DNA from: Pseudomonadota bacterium
Lineage (GTDB): Bacteria; Pseudomonadota; Alphaproteobacteria; Sphingomonadales; Sphingomonadaceae
Length of the DNA: 57,031 nt
Direction: 5' to 3'
NCBI GenBank assembly: GCA_021847605.1
Contig: JAJZQN010000028.1
Coordinates: 1 to 57,031 of the forward strand
The position numbers and the translations under genes are program-made. This document shows positions 1 to 8,681 of this stretch, in pieces; the first letter of the stretch is position 1; the number at the start of each line of letters is the position of its first letter. The notes under the pieces are model-generated. The model ran no database searches. It saw only the letters and a program-made list of their open reading frames with translations, and was not told the origin of the DNA.

Positions 1-268
1 CCTGGTTCGCGGACCCCATCAGGGCCAGCAGTCCCTCCCGACTGCAACAGTAGGCCGGACAGACGACTGCAACCGACCGAACGTCAAAACATCAATTTGT
101 ACTTGCAACGCGGGAGCCATCCACAGAAGACAGTCCTCTGTCCACCCATCCTGCATTCGCATTCATGTTCTGATGGTAAGGATGCCCGAACTCACCATAT
201 GGATCTGGCAATGCTCGTTCGTTGTAGGGATAAGATATGGCAACAATCCCGATATATAGGCGGGGGCT

Positions 269-982
269 ATGGACCTCGCCTTGCCCAAGCCTCCCCGACA
301 TTTGCTTCGTGCCTGCCTGACGTTGTTATTTCTCCTCGCCGCGCCGTCCGTGGCGCGGGCGGAAACGATCACCGATGAACAGCTATGGGTCAATCTGACG
401 GCGATGGGATCAGTCAAGGACAGACTGATCTATTTCGCGGAGTTTCAGCCGCGCATGGGCGACGGCTTGTCGCGGATTGATCATGCGATTCTGCGCGGGG
501 CGATTGGCTGGAAATTGTCGCCATCGGTCAGTGTCTATCAAGGCTATGCCCATATCGCGACGCCGATCGACAATGGCCGCGATATTCACGAACATCGTGC
601 GTTTCAGCAACTGAACTGGACGCTGGCGGCGCATAGGGGCACCGAACTGACATCGCGCACCCGGATCGAACAGCGGTGGCGCTCCAATGGCAATGACATG
701 GGTTGGCGGATGCGTGAAATGCTGCGCCTTGAAACGCCGTTCGGATCGGAGTCCGCGCCGGTGCGTGCGCTCGTCTATGGTGAGGCCTTTGTGGCGCTTA
801 ACGACACCGATTGGGGCGCCCGGGGTGGTTTCGATCAGATGCGCAGCTTCGTGGGGACGGAGGTGCGCGTGGCTGGCGCGACGACACTGGAAATCGGCTA
901 TCTCAATCAGGCAATCAACCAGAGCGGCGGGCGCACCCGCATCAATCATGTGGCGTCATTATCGCTGTTCGTGCGGCATTAA
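269..982 (+). CDS. DUF2490 family protein, probable outer-membrane beta-barrel
   Basis: 237 residues. The N-terminus is a clear signal peptide: hydrophobic LLRACLTLLFLLAAP, then an ARA cleavage site near residue 31. The mature part is rich in alternating Trp/Tyr/Arg strands (ELTSRTRIEQRWRSN, ALVYGEAFVALNDTDW, LEIGYLNQAINQSGGRTR) and ends in LSLFVRH, as in DUF2490 proteins, which are predicted outer-membrane barrels of unknown function. The first ATG is used because the signal peptide begins there; no strong ribosome binding site is visible. It stands alone, followed by an interspersed inverted repeat. Family assignment is by pattern recognition; no substrate can be proposed. Confidence 0.75.
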   Translation: MDLALPKPPRHLLRACLTLLFLLAAPSVARAETITDEQLWVNLTAMGSVKDRLIYFAEFQPRMGDGLSRIDHAILRGAIGWKLSPSVSVYQGYAHIATPIDNGRDIHEHRAFQQLNWTLAAHRGTELTSRTRIEQRWRSNGNDMGWRMREMLRLETPFGSESAPVRALVYGEAFVALNDTDWGARGGFDQMRSFVGTEVRVAGATTLEIGYLNQAINQSGGRTRINHVASLSLFVRH

Positions 983-1004
983 AATTTGCTGAGGGGTTCT
1001 TAAA

Positions 1005-1078
1005 CCGTTCGCTTCGAGCATAGTCGAGAAGCGGCCGACACCATATTCTCGTTTCTCCACTATGCTCGAAACGAACGG
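1005..1078. repeat. Interspersed inverted repeat between convergent genes
   Basis: Two arms of about 26-33 bases (1005-1030 and 1046-1078) are near-perfect reverse complements, both beginning CCGTTCG at their outer ends and containing TTCGAGCATAGT. They would fold into a long hairpin between the DUF2490 and GntR genes, which converge here, so it may act as a bidirectional terminator. The same family in a single-arm form occurs inside the coding region at 5228-5255. This type is common in sphingomonad genomes (established knowledge, from memory). Confidence 0.8.
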
Positions 1079-1139
1079 ATGAATGCGGCTGGAGCTAATG
1101 TCGTCAAGTCTTTCAACCCGGCGCACAAGGCCGCGCAGC

Positions 1140-1484
1140 TCAGACCTTCTGGCTGTCCATATCCTCAATGCGCAGGCCAAGGCGGCGCATCTGAGCGGCG
1201 ACAGGCGGCCAGACGGCCTCCAGAAAACGGTCCCGCTCCATCTGGCGCAGGCGACGGGTGGCCCCTTCGGCGACGAACATGCCCACGCCCCGCTTCACCA
1301 CGACCAGATCATCGTCCTGAAAACTCTGATAGGCCTTGGCTACGGTCAGCGGGTTGGCCCCCTGTGACGCGGCGAACGCGCGCACCGATGGCAACAGATC
1401 GCCGTCGCGATATTCGCCATCCAATATGGAGGCAGCGATAATCTCTCTGAGGCGGAGATAGACGGGCTTGGAATCGTCAATCAT
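1140..1484 (-). CDS. Short GntR-family (YtrA-like) transcriptional regulator
   Basis: 114 residues. The N-terminal winged helix is typical of GntR proteins: PVYLRLREIIAASILDGEY, then GDLLPSVRAFAASQGANPLTVAKAYQSF and a wing ending VVKRGVGMFVAEGA. There is only a short C-terminal helix (to residue 114), no effector domain, which is the YtrA subfamily layout; these usually repress adjacent transporter genes. No ABC transporter adjoins it here; the neighbour upstream is a nitroreductase on the same strand with a 73-base gap. Target unknown. Confidence 0.85.
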   Translation of the reverse strand: MIDDSKPVYLRLREIIAASILDGEYRDGDLLPSVRAFAASQGANPLTVAKAYQSFQDDDLVVVKRGVGMFVAEGATRRLRQMERDRFLEAVWPPVAAQMRRLGLRIEDMDSQKV

Positions 1485-1557
1485 GAGTGCATCAGTGCCA
1501 TAATACGGCTATTCAGGTCAAGTCATCTGCTTGCCCGTAAAAGGTTCGCAGGCGCAA

Positions 1558-2136
1558 TTATCTGTCCCAGGTCGACACGATTGTGTCATAATCTGGTCGG
1601 GGCCGTTCTTCCTGCGCTTTGCCGGGCGTGCCGATGAAAATGAACCCGGCAATCTGTTCTCCCTCATGGCCAAAGGCGTCGCGCACATCATCGTTGAAGG
1701 TCGGCCAGCCGGTCAGCCAGCCACCGGCAAAGCCCAGCGCATGGGTGGCGTGCAGCAGGTTCATGATCGCGGCTCCCGCCGACAATTGCTGTTCCCACAG
1801 TGGGATTTTGCTGCCCGCGACCGGGCTGGACAGGGCGACGATCAGGGTCGGCGCCTGATGCGCGAACTGATGCATGGCTTCTATCTCAAGCCGCCCGGCA
1901 TCGGGCCTTTCGGAGCGATAGGCTTGCTCCAGCAACGAGGCAAAGGCCTGACGCCGATCATCCGGTATGATCACGAAGCGCCATGGGGCCAGCTTTCCAT
2001 GATCGGGCGTGCGCAGCGCCACCTCCAATATCTGCCGCAGTTGCGTGGCGTCGGGACCGGGCGCGATCATGTCACGCGGCTTGCCGGAACGGCGGGTCTG
2101 AAGCAGGGCGAGTGGGGAGGAGAGGTCGTTGAACAT
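1558..2136 (-). CDS. Nitroreductase family protein (YdjA-like)
   Basis: 192 residues, the usual size for single-domain FMN nitroreductases. The N-terminus LLQTRRSGKPRDMIAPGPD and the following LRTPDHGKLAPWRFVII match the YdjA subgroup, where the RR and the APDHGKL(A/Q)PW segments bind FMN. The middle EQQLSAGAAIMNLLHATHALGFAGGWLTGWP and the C-terminal FIFIGTP are also family hallmarks. Expected to be a cytosolic NAD(P)H-dependent flavoprotein; the natural substrate is not deducible. It is transcribed in the same direction as the GntR gene downstream and divergently from the POT transporter. Confidence 0.88.
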   Translation of the reverse strand: MFNDLSSPLALLQTRRSGKPRDMIAPGPDATQLRQILEVALRTPDHGKLAPWRFVIIPDDRRQAFASLLEQAYRSERPDAGRLEIEAMHQFAHQAPTLIVALSSPVAGSKIPLWEQQLSAGAAIMNLLHATHALGFAGGWLTGWPTFNDDVRDAFGHEGEQIAGFIFIGTPGKAQEERPRPDYDTIVSTWDR

Positions 2137-2276
2137 CGATTAGACACATGGCGTCGCCCTCGTTTTGGCGCAAGGGTGCGGCGTGCTTTTGACAGGATCA
2201 CCCGTTCCGCTTTAGGCTGTCGCCATCATGATCGGGCCGCACAGGCCCGACGCAAAAAGATAATCAAAAAGGGGCC

Positions 2277-3806
2277 ATGATGGCGACCTCGGACATTGTA
2301 GCGGCAGAGGCAGGCAAAACCTGGCTCGGCCATCCGCGCGGGCTGTTCCTGTTGTTCTTCGCGGAAATGTGGGAGCGTTTCTCCTATTATGGGATGCGCG
2401 CCATCCTGATTTTCTACCTCACCAAACATTTCCTCTTTGGCGAGGAGCAGGCCTATCTGCTCTACGGCGCCTATACGTCGCTGGTCTACATCACCCCGGT
2501 CATTGGCGGCTATCTGGCCGACCGCTTCCTTGGTCCGCGCAAGGCGGTTATGGTTGGCGGCGTGTTCATCGCCATCGGCCATATCCTGATTGCGGTGACG
2601 GAGGGGCCGGGCGGACAGGTGCCACTGTTCCTCAATGGTTTCTATCTGGCGCTGGCCAGCATCATCGTGGGGACCGGATTCCTCAAGGCCAATATTTCCG
2701 TGCTGGTGGGTGAACTCTATCCGCGCGACGACCATCGCCGCGATCCGGGTTTTTCCATCTTCTATATGGGCATCAACATGGGCGGTATGCTCGGGCCCAT
2801 CGTCTGCGGCCTGTTGGGCGAATTATGGGGATGGAGCTGGGGCTTTGGCGCCGCGGGCGTGGGCATGATCCTGGGCCTCATCGTGTTCGTGTGGCTGAAA
2901 CCCTGGCTGCTGGGCAAGGGCGAGCCGCCCGCGCCGCAGCAATTGCGCCAACCCGCCGTCGCCGGACTGTCGCAGGAATGGACCATCTATGTCGGCGCGG
3001 CGCTGGGCATCTTCGCGATCTGGGGCATCATTCGCTATGCGGAACTGCTGGGCTTTACCCTGCTCGGCTTTTCGGCGCTGACGGTCGCCTATATATTGTG
3101 GCGCACGGTCGGCACGCTGGGGAAGGTCGACCGCGACCGGATGTTCGCCGCGCTGTTCCTGATTGCGCTCAATCCTCTATTCTGGGGGCTGTTCGAACAG
3201 ACGGGATCGTCGCTGAATATCTTTACCGACCGTAACGTGGATCGCTCTATATTGGGCTGGGAGGTTCCCGCCTCGCTGTTTCAGTCGGTCAATTCGATCT
3301 TCATCATTCTGTTTGCGCCGCTCTTCGCCGTACTGTGGACGCTGCTCGACAAAAGGCGGCTGGAGCCGTCCTCGCCCGCCAAGTTCGGCATCGGCCTCAT
3401 CCTTTGCGGCGCGGGCTTTCTGGTGCTGGTGGCTGGCGCGGCCATGGCGGGCGCAAACCTGACGCCGGTGATCTTCGTCATCCTCATCTATCTGCTCCAT
3501 ACCATGGCCGAACTCTGCTTCTCGCCGGTGGGGCTGTCAGCGATGACGCGACTGTCGGTATCGAACATGGTCGGGCTGGTCATGGGGACATGGTTTCTGG
3601 CCATGGCGGCGGGCAATTTCATCGCCGGCCTGATCGCGCAGGCGACCGGCAGCGGCGAAGCAGGAAATACCGCCCAAGTGCTTGACGTTTATAGCCGGAT
3701 AGGGTGGTTCTCTATCGTGGTAGGCGGTCTGGTGCTGCTCGTGTCGCCCTATGTGAAGCGCATGATGCATCTCGACCAGATCGCGAACAGGGAGGAACAG
3801 GCATGA
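2277..3806 (+). CDS. POT/PTR family proton-dependent oligopeptide transporter
   Basis: 509 residues with about 14 hydrophobic segments. The first helix holds the POT signature FFAEMWERFSYYGMRAIL (the E-x-x-E-R-F/Y proton-coupling motif), followed by GGYLADRFLGPRKAV and later FSIFYMGINMGGMLGP, the second PTR2 signature. It imports di- and tripeptides with protons at the inner membrane. Start: tandem ATGs at 2277 and 2280 follow AAGGGG at about 2267. The stop overlaps the next gene's ATG (ATGA at 3803-3806), so it is translationally coupled to two exported amidohydrolases; together they look like a peptide or peptide-derivative scavenging operon. Confidence 0.93.
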   Translation: MMATSDIVAAEAGKTWLGHPRGLFLLFFAEMWERFSYYGMRAILIFYLTKHFLFGEEQAYLLYGAYTSLVYITPVIGGYLADRFLGPRKAVMVGGVFIAIGHILIAVTEGPGGQVPLFLNGFYLALASIIVGTGFLKANISVLVGELYPRDDHRRDPGFSIFYMGINMGGMLGPIVCGLLGELWGWSWGFGAAGVGMILGLIVFVWLKPWLLGKGEPPAPQQLRQPAVAGLSQEWTIYVGAALGIFAIWGIIRYAELLGFTLLGFSALTVAYILWRTVGTLGKVDRDRMFAALFLIALNPLFWGLFEQTGSSLNIFTDRNVDRSILGWEVPASLFQSVNSIFIILFAPLFAVLWTLLDKRRLEPSSPAKFGIGLILCGAGFLVLVAGAAMAGANLTPVIFVILIYLLHTMAELCFSPVGLSAMTRLSVSNMVGLVMGTWFLAMAAGNFIAGLIAQATGSGEAGNTAQVLDVYSRIGWFSIVVGGLVLLVSPYVKRMMHLDQIANREEQA

Positions 3807-5203
3807 TGAAAAGCGGCAAATGGCTGCTGATCGCGGCGTTGCTGGCGGGAAGCGCCACGCCGCTCGCGGCGAAGAAGGAGAAGGAGGCGGCACCGCCGCC
3901 ATCGCAGGGATCGTCGGCTGAGCCGGACAATCCCTATCCATCGACCTACAAGGCCTATCCAGGGCGCCCCACGGTGATCCGCGGTGCGACCATCTTTGAT
4001 GGCGAGGGCGGCCGCATCGACAATGGCGTCGTCTTCCTGAACGAAGGCAAGATCGTCGCCATCGGCGGACCCGAAACGCCGATCCCGGCCGACATCGCCG
4101 TGTTCGACGGGACCGGCAAATATGTGACCCCCGGCGTGATCGACATTCACAGCCATCTGGGCGTCTATGCCTCGCCCGGTGTCGATGCGCTGTCCGACGG
4201 CAATGAAATGACGTCGCCGGTGACGCCCCATGTATGGGCCGAACATAGCATCTGGCCGCAGGACCCCGGCTTTGGCCGCGCGCTCGCCAATGGCGGCGTG
4301 ACCACGCTTCAGATCCTGCCCGGCTCCGGCAACCTGTTCGGCGGGCGCAGCGTGACGGTGAAGAATGTCCCCGCCCGCACGCAGCAGGGGATGAAATTCC
4401 CCGGCGCGCCCTATGGCCTCAAAATGGCCTGCGGCGAAAATCCCAAGCGCGTCTATGGCGGCAAGGGGCGCGAACCCTCCACCCGCATGGGCAATATGGC
4501 GGTTGACCGCCAGACCTGGATCAAGGCGCGCGAATATCAGAAGAAGCGCGCTGCTGGTAAGGACCAGACCCGTGATCTGGGCATGGAAACGCTGGCCGAT
4601 GTGCTGGAGGGCAAAATCCTCGTCCACAATCATTGCTATCGCGCCGACGAAATGGCCAATGTCATCGATATGTCGAAGGAGTTCGGCTATAAGGTGACGG
4701 CGTTCCACCATGCGGTCGAAAGCTACAAGATCGCCGACCTGCTGCGCGAGAACAACATCTGTTCCGCCATGTGGGGCGACTGGTACGGCTTCAAGATGGA
4801 AGCTTATGACGGGATCAAGGAAAATATCCCGCTGGTTTATAAGGCTGGCGCCTGCGCCATCGTGCATAGCGACGATCAGGACGGCATTCAGCGGCTCAAT
4901 CAGGAAGCGGCCAAGGCGCTGGGCGCGGGGCGCCGCATGGGTATCGATATATCCGATGAGGTCGCGTGGACATGGCTCGCCATCAATCCTGCCAAAGCCA
5001 TGGGCATTGCCGACCAGACCGGCAGCCTGAAGGTCGGTAAGATGGCCGACGTCGTGCTGTGGAACGGCAATCCGTTCAGCACCTATAGCCGGCCGGAGAA
5101 GGTGTGGATCGACGGCGCGATGACGTATGATAGCGCCAATCCCAAATTGCGGCCGGTCAGCGATTTCGAACTGGGTCAGATCGGCGCGGGAGACGTGAAA
5201 TGA
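3803..5203 (+). CDS. Exported metal-dependent amidohydrolase (imidazolonepropionase-like)
   Basis: 466 residues from the ATG at 3803, chosen because GGAGG lies at 3791 and the resulting N-terminus is a proper signal peptide (MMKSGKWLLIAALLAGSATPLAA). The fold is the amidohydrolase (beta/alpha)8 barrel: composite N-terminal beta domain, then GVIDIHSHLG with the HxH metal pair at residues 116 and 118. HNHCYRADE, FHHAVE and IVHSDDQ supply further His/Asp ligands. NPAKAMGI...GSLKVGKMADVVLWNGNPF is the standard C-terminal end. Members hydrolyse cyclic amides or dipeptides in the periplasm; the substrate here is unknown. It is coupled by ATGA overlaps to the POT transporter before it and the amidohydrolase after it. 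Confidence 0.88.
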   Translation: MMKSGKWLLIAALLAGSATPLAAKKEKEAAPPPSQGSSAEPDNPYPSTYKAYPGRPTVIRGATIFDGEGGRIDNGVVFLNEGKIVAIGGPETPIPADIAVFDGTGKYVTPGVIDIHSHLGVYASPGVDALSDGNEMTSPVTPHVWAEHSIWPQDPGFGRALANGGVTTLQILPGSGNLFGGRSVTVKNVPARTQQGMKFPGAPYGLKMACGENPKRVYGGKGREPSTRMGNMAVDRQTWIKAREYQKKRAAGKDQTRDLGMETLADVLEGKILVHNHCYRADEMANVIDMSKEFGYKVTAFHHAVESYKIADLLRENNICSAMWGDWYGFKMEAYDGIKENIPLVYKAGACAIVHSDDQDGIQRLNQEAAKALGAGRRMGIDISDEVAWTWLAINPAKAMGIADQTGSLKVGKMADVVLWNGNPFSTYSRPEKVWIDGAMTYDSANPKLRPVSDFELGQIGAGDVK

Positions 5204-6552
5204 GCAAGGCCAACTTCCCTCTCTCTCCGTTCGCCCTGAGCTTGTCGAAGGGCGCTCGCCTGACGCTGGCGACACTGGCGGTGACGGTCGCCAGTCCCGT
5301 GCTGGCCCAATCCATCGCCATCACCGGTGCGACGCTGGCCATCGGCGACGGCTCTGAACCCATTCAGAATGGCACGGTGGTCATCACCGGGGGTAAGGTC
5401 GTGGCGGCTGGCGCGGGCGTTGCCGTCCCCGCCGGGGTCAAGACCATCGACGCCGCCGGCAAATGGGTGACGCCGGGCCTCGTCTCCGGCTTTTCCCGCG
5501 TGGGTCTGGCCGAAGTGCCGGGCGTGTCGGAAACCAACGATACCCGCGCCAGCAAATCGCCTTTCTCCGCCGCGATCGATGTGGCGCCTGCGGTCAACCC
5601 GCTGGCCAACCCCATCGCGATCAGCCGCACGGCGGGCATCACGCGCGCCGTCGTCGTGCCGGTGGCGGGCAGCGGCATGTTCGCGGGGCAGGGCGCCGTG
5701 GTCGATCTGGGCGCTGACATGAACCCCATTACCAAGGCGCGTGCCTTTCAATATGTGGAGATGGGCGAGGAGGGGAAGGATGATGCCGGCGGCAGCCGCG
5801 CGGCGATGATCCTGACCTTCCGCATGATGCTGACCGAGGCACAGAGCTATGCCAAGGCACCGGCCAGCTATGATGGCGGGACAAAGGATGCGTTGCTCAA
5901 CCGTGTCGATGCGCAGGCATTGGTGCCGGTCGTCAACGGCACGATCCCGCTGATGGTTCATGCCGAAAGCGCACGGGACATAGTGACCGTCCTGTCGCTG
6001 AAACAGGACTTCCCGGCCTTGAAGCTGATCCTGGCCGGCGCGACCGAAGGATGGATGGTCGCAGCGCAGATCGCGGCGGCCAAGGTACCGGTCATCACCG
6101 CAGGTCTTGAAGACCTGCCCTCCAGCTTCGAAAAGCTGGCCGCGACCCAGAGCAATGTGGGCCGCTTGGTGAAGGCGGGTGTGCCGGTATCGATGGGCAT
6201 GCTGACCGGCGATTCCGCGCTGCAACTGCGCCTCGCCACGCAGCAGGCGGGCAATATGGTTGCCTTGACCAAAGTGCCGGGCGCGACCGGCTTGAGCTGG
6301 GGGCAGGCGCTGCGCACCATCACATCGGCGCCGGCTGAAGCGATGGGCCTTGGCGACCGGATCGGATCGCTCAAGCCGGGTAAGGCAGGCGATGTCGTGA
6401 TGTGGGACGGCGACCCCTTCGAAATGACCTCCGCCCCGGTCGCGGTGTGGATCGACGGCGTGCAACAGCCGATCGAAAACCGCCAGACCAAGTTGCGCGA
6501 CCGCTATGCCACGCCCAATGAAGGTGCGATGCCCAAGGCCTATGAATGGTAA
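5200..6552 (+). CDS. Amidohydrolase-family protein lacking the HxH metal motif
   Basis: 450 residues, ATGA-coupled to the preceding amidohydrolase. The scaffold is intact: signal peptide ending SPVLAQ at about residue 37, beta domain (ITGATLAIGDGSEPIQNGTVVI), and C-terminal SLKPGKAGDVVMWDGDPF. At the position of the metal-binding HxH the chain reads GLVSGFSRVG, with Phe98 and Arg100 replacing the histidines. MVHAES keeps one His, but the later SDD-type Asp region reads MLTGDS. It may be a non-catalytic partner of its neighbour or use altered chemistry. The N-region of the signal peptide (SPFALSLSKGA) is encoded by an interspersed repeat. Confidence 0.85.
   Translation: MSKANFPLSPFALSLSKGARLTLATLAVTVASPVLAQSIAITGATLAIGDGSEPIQNGTVVITGGKVVAAGAGVAVPAGVKTIDAAGKWVTPGLVSGFSRVGLAEVPGVSETNDTRASKSPFSAAIDVAPAVNPLANPIAISRTAGITRAVVVPVAGSGMFAGQGAVVDLGADMNPITKARAFQYVEMGEEGKDDAGGSRAAMILTFRMMLTEAQSYAKAPASYDGGTKDALLNRVDAQALVPVVNGTIPLMVHAESARDIVTVLSLKQDFPALKLILAGATEGWMVAAQIAAAKVPVITAGLEDLPSSFEKLAATQSNVGRLVKAGVPVSMGMLTGDSALQLRLATQQAGNMVALTKVPGATGLSWGQALRTITSAPAEAMGLGDRIGSLKPGKAGDVVMWDGDPFEMTSAPVAVWIDGVQQPIENRQTKLRDRYATPNEGAMPKAYEW
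5228..5255 (+). repeat. Sphingomonad interspersed repeat inside a signal-peptide coding region
   Basis: A 28-base copy beginning CCGTTCGCCCTGAGC and ending GTCGAAGGGCG lies in frame within the second amidohydrolase gene, encoding PFALSLSKGA. It belongs to the same repeat family as 1005-1078: both share CCGTTCGC, GAGC, GTCGA and a terminal GCG at equal spacing. The insertion keeps the frame and puts a Lys before the hydrophobic core, so the signal peptide is probably still functional. Confidence 0.75.
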
Positions 6553-7355
6553 AACCCTGCTCGCCCTGCTCCTAATGGGGGTGGGGCGAGCGACTCTGTC
6601 CGTCACTGTTGGGATGGGTGGTTAGGGGGCTGGCGGCTTTTTGCCGGAAACCTTGAAGAGCGGACATAAAAAATACCCGTCATGCCAGCGAAGGCTGGCA
6701 TCTCAGGCGGAGGCGCGAAACGGTGGGATATGGTGCCTGTTTCAGCGTATCGCTCCATCGGCTGAGATGCCAGCCTTCGCTGGCATGACGAGCAAAGAAC
6801 GGCTGTTCCCAATCGGTAGTATAGCACCCGTAACCGTCCGCAAATGGTCGTCAGCAGACATATTCCTTTTGCTCACCACAGGCCAACCAACGCCGCACGC
6901 GCATCTGATTGCGTTCCAACATGCTAGTAATGTAGGATTTTTCCCTGATCTTTCTGATCCTGTGATGCCATGCCGACTTTTCCCGATTCCGCCGAGAAAC
7001 TGCCTGCCGCCAACATAGCGCGGGAGTGACGCGGCGATGTCGCATGGATGGCGCTTCCCGTTTGGTTTGAGCCTTCAGAGCGGGATGCGTGCTGCGCATT
7101 TGCGGCGCGGCGATGGTGCCTCCTCGTCGCGGATCAGGCGCTTTGCTGGCGTAAACCTGGCGCGAACCCGTCGCTTCAGATCAAAATCGATGATCCTGTG
7201 TGAACTTCGGCACCGGCGATCCAACCGCTCAGGGCTTCGACGCGGCCGCTTGCAGACGCAAGGCAACAAATCGCCCGAAAAGTTCTTGGAAAATATCTTT
7301 CATTATGCCGTAATGGCGCTAACGTGAAACATATCACAATAATGGATGCGCCTTC
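6553..7355. other. 803-base intergenic region without a supported gene
   Basis: Between the amidohydrolase operon and the glutamine-synthetase-like gene. It contains the inverted repeat pair at 6678-6790. The rest is moderately GC-rich with a more A+T-rich stretch just upstream of 7356, where a promoter for the next gene is likely. Short open frames here have no recognisable motifs, ribosome binding sites or family resemblance. Confidence 0.6.
6678..6790. repeat. Paired hairpin repeats (ATGCCAGC-GAAG-GCTGGCAT type)
   Basis: Two copies of a 29-base unit at 6678-6706 and 6762-6790 are in inverted orientation. Each contains ATGCCAGCGAAGGCTGGCAT, itself a hairpin with 8-bp arms and a GAAG loop. 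The pair could form one long stem with about 55 bases between, or two small hairpins. This is a widespread REP-like or MITE-like intergenic repeat in sphingomonads (from memory). It may help to terminate the upstream operon. Confidence 0.8.
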
Positions 7356-8669
7356 ATGTCGACCGATCATCGCCTGACCCATTATCTCGTCACCGACCTT
7401 GGCGCGATCACCCGTGGGCGGGGGCAATGGGCAGCGAAGGGCGAGCCATTGAAGTCCGGCGTCGGCTGGGTGCCGATCAATCAGGTCATTTCGCCCTTCG
7501 ATACGATCCCGGCCGTCAATCCATGGGGGTCGCATGGCGACTGCCGGTTGCGGACGGACGCGGACACGCTGGTCGATGTGACCTTGCCGGATGGCCCGGA
7601 TCTGCGCTTCGCCTTGTGCGATATCAGCGATCTGACGGGTGCCGATCTGGATATGTGCGCGCGCTCCTTCGCACGCCGGATGGTCGCGGAACTGGAAGCA
7701 GAAGGGCTGCGCCTCTTCTCTTCCTTCGAACAGGAATTCTGGCTGGACCTGCCCGGTACCGGCGCGGCGACCCCCGGCTTCAGCTATCAGCGCGCGATCC
7801 GTCATGAACCGTTCGGCGCGCAGTTGATGGACCTGTTGCAGCAGGCGGGCGTAGCGCCCGAAATGCTGCTGGCCGAATTTGCGCAGGATCAGTTTGAACT
7901 GACGATGGAGCCGAGTTTCGGCATTGCATCCGCCGACCGGGCCGTCATTTCCCGGGAAATCACGCGCGCCATGGCGCATCAGGCGGGCGGTAGCGCCTCC
8001 TTCTGTCCGCTGCGCCTGTCGGGCGGGGTGGGCAGCGGTGTGCATATCCATCTGTCGCTGTGGGATCGGGACGGCAATCCGCTGCTGCACGACCTAGAGG
8101 GCGTGGGTGGCCTGTCGGTGCTGGGGCAGGCTTTCTGCGCCGGGATCGTGCGCCATATGCCGGCGCTCTGCGCGCTGACCGCCTCGTCGGTCGTGTCCTA
8201 TGAGCGGTTGCAGCCGCATCGCTGGAGTTCCGCCTTCACCTGCATGGGCGACCGCAATCGGGAGGCGACGCTGCGCATCTGTCCGGTCGTCGGCAGCGGA
8301 TCGACCCCGCCGGAACGTCAGTTCAACGTTGAATATCGCGCCGCCGACGCGACGGCCAATCCCTATCTGATCCTAGGCGCGCTGATCGCGGCTGGTCTGG
8401 ATGGGATCAGGGCGGGCCTGACGGCGCCGCCGCTCATGAATGTCGACCCGTCTGATTTCCCGGCCGAACAGCTGGCGGCGCAAGGGATTGAGCGGTTGCC
8501 GCAATCGCTGGGCGAGGCGCTGGGCCGGCTGGAGGCCGACGACGTACTGCGCGCCGCGCTGGGCGAACCGCTGGTCGCGGCCTTCCTGCTCGCCAAGCGG
8601 CATGAGATTGAAGAATGCGATGGAATGGACGCCGATGCCGTCTGTCAGCGTTACGCCGCCATCTATTAA
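7356..8669 (+). CDS. Glutamine-synthetase-family (PuuA-like) ligase
   Basis: 437 residues, in the range of type I/PuuA-like enzymes. Recognisable family elements are FSSFEQEFWL (first metal Glu), AEFAQDQFELTMEP, GSGVHIHLSLWD (metal His) and HRWSSAFTCMGDRNREATLRICP. ERQFNVEYRAADATANPYLILGALIAAGLDGI matches the terminal substrate/ATP segment. Such enzymes form a gamma-glutamyl amide from glutamate and an amine with ATP; PuuA uses putrescine, but the amine here is unknown. It is followed after 12 bases by an isochorismatase-family hydrolase, suggesting paired amide formation and hydrolysis, and faces an operon for amino-acid degradation. Confidence 0.87.
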   Translation: MSTDHRLTHYLVTDLGAITRGRGQWAAKGEPLKSGVGWVPINQVISPFDTIPAVNPWGSHGDCRLRTDADTLVDVTLPDGPDLRFALCDISDLTGADLDMCARSFARRMVAELEAEGLRLFSSFEQEFWLDLPGTGAATPGFSYQRAIRHEPFGAQLMDLLQQAGVAPEMLLAEFAQDQFELTMEPSFGIASADRAVISREITRAMAHQAGGSASFCPLRLSGGVGSGVHIHLSLWDRDGNPLLHDLEGVGGLSVLGQAFCAGIVRHMPALCALTASSVVSYERLQPHRWSSAFTCMGDRNREATLRICPVVGSGSTPPERQFNVEYRAADATANPYLILGALIAAGLDGIRAGLTAPPLMNVDPSDFPAEQLAAQGIERLPQSLGEALGRLEADDVLRAALGEPLVAAFLLAKRHEIEECDGMDADAVCQRYAAIY

Positions 8670-8681
8670 AGGGATTTAGTC

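Noticed and set aside
1005..1078. Insertion-sequence ends
   Set aside because: No transposase lies between the arms; the spacing is only about 15 bases, so it is a hairpin repeat.
3749..5275. A 508-codon open frame on the minus strand
   Set aside because: It is antisense to the first amidohydrolase, has His/Arg/Asp/Gly-heavy composition without motifs, and arises from high-GC codon structure.
5176..6606. A 476-codon minus-strand open frame
   Set aside because: Antisense shadow of the second amidohydrolase; no domain, extreme Arg/His/Gly content.
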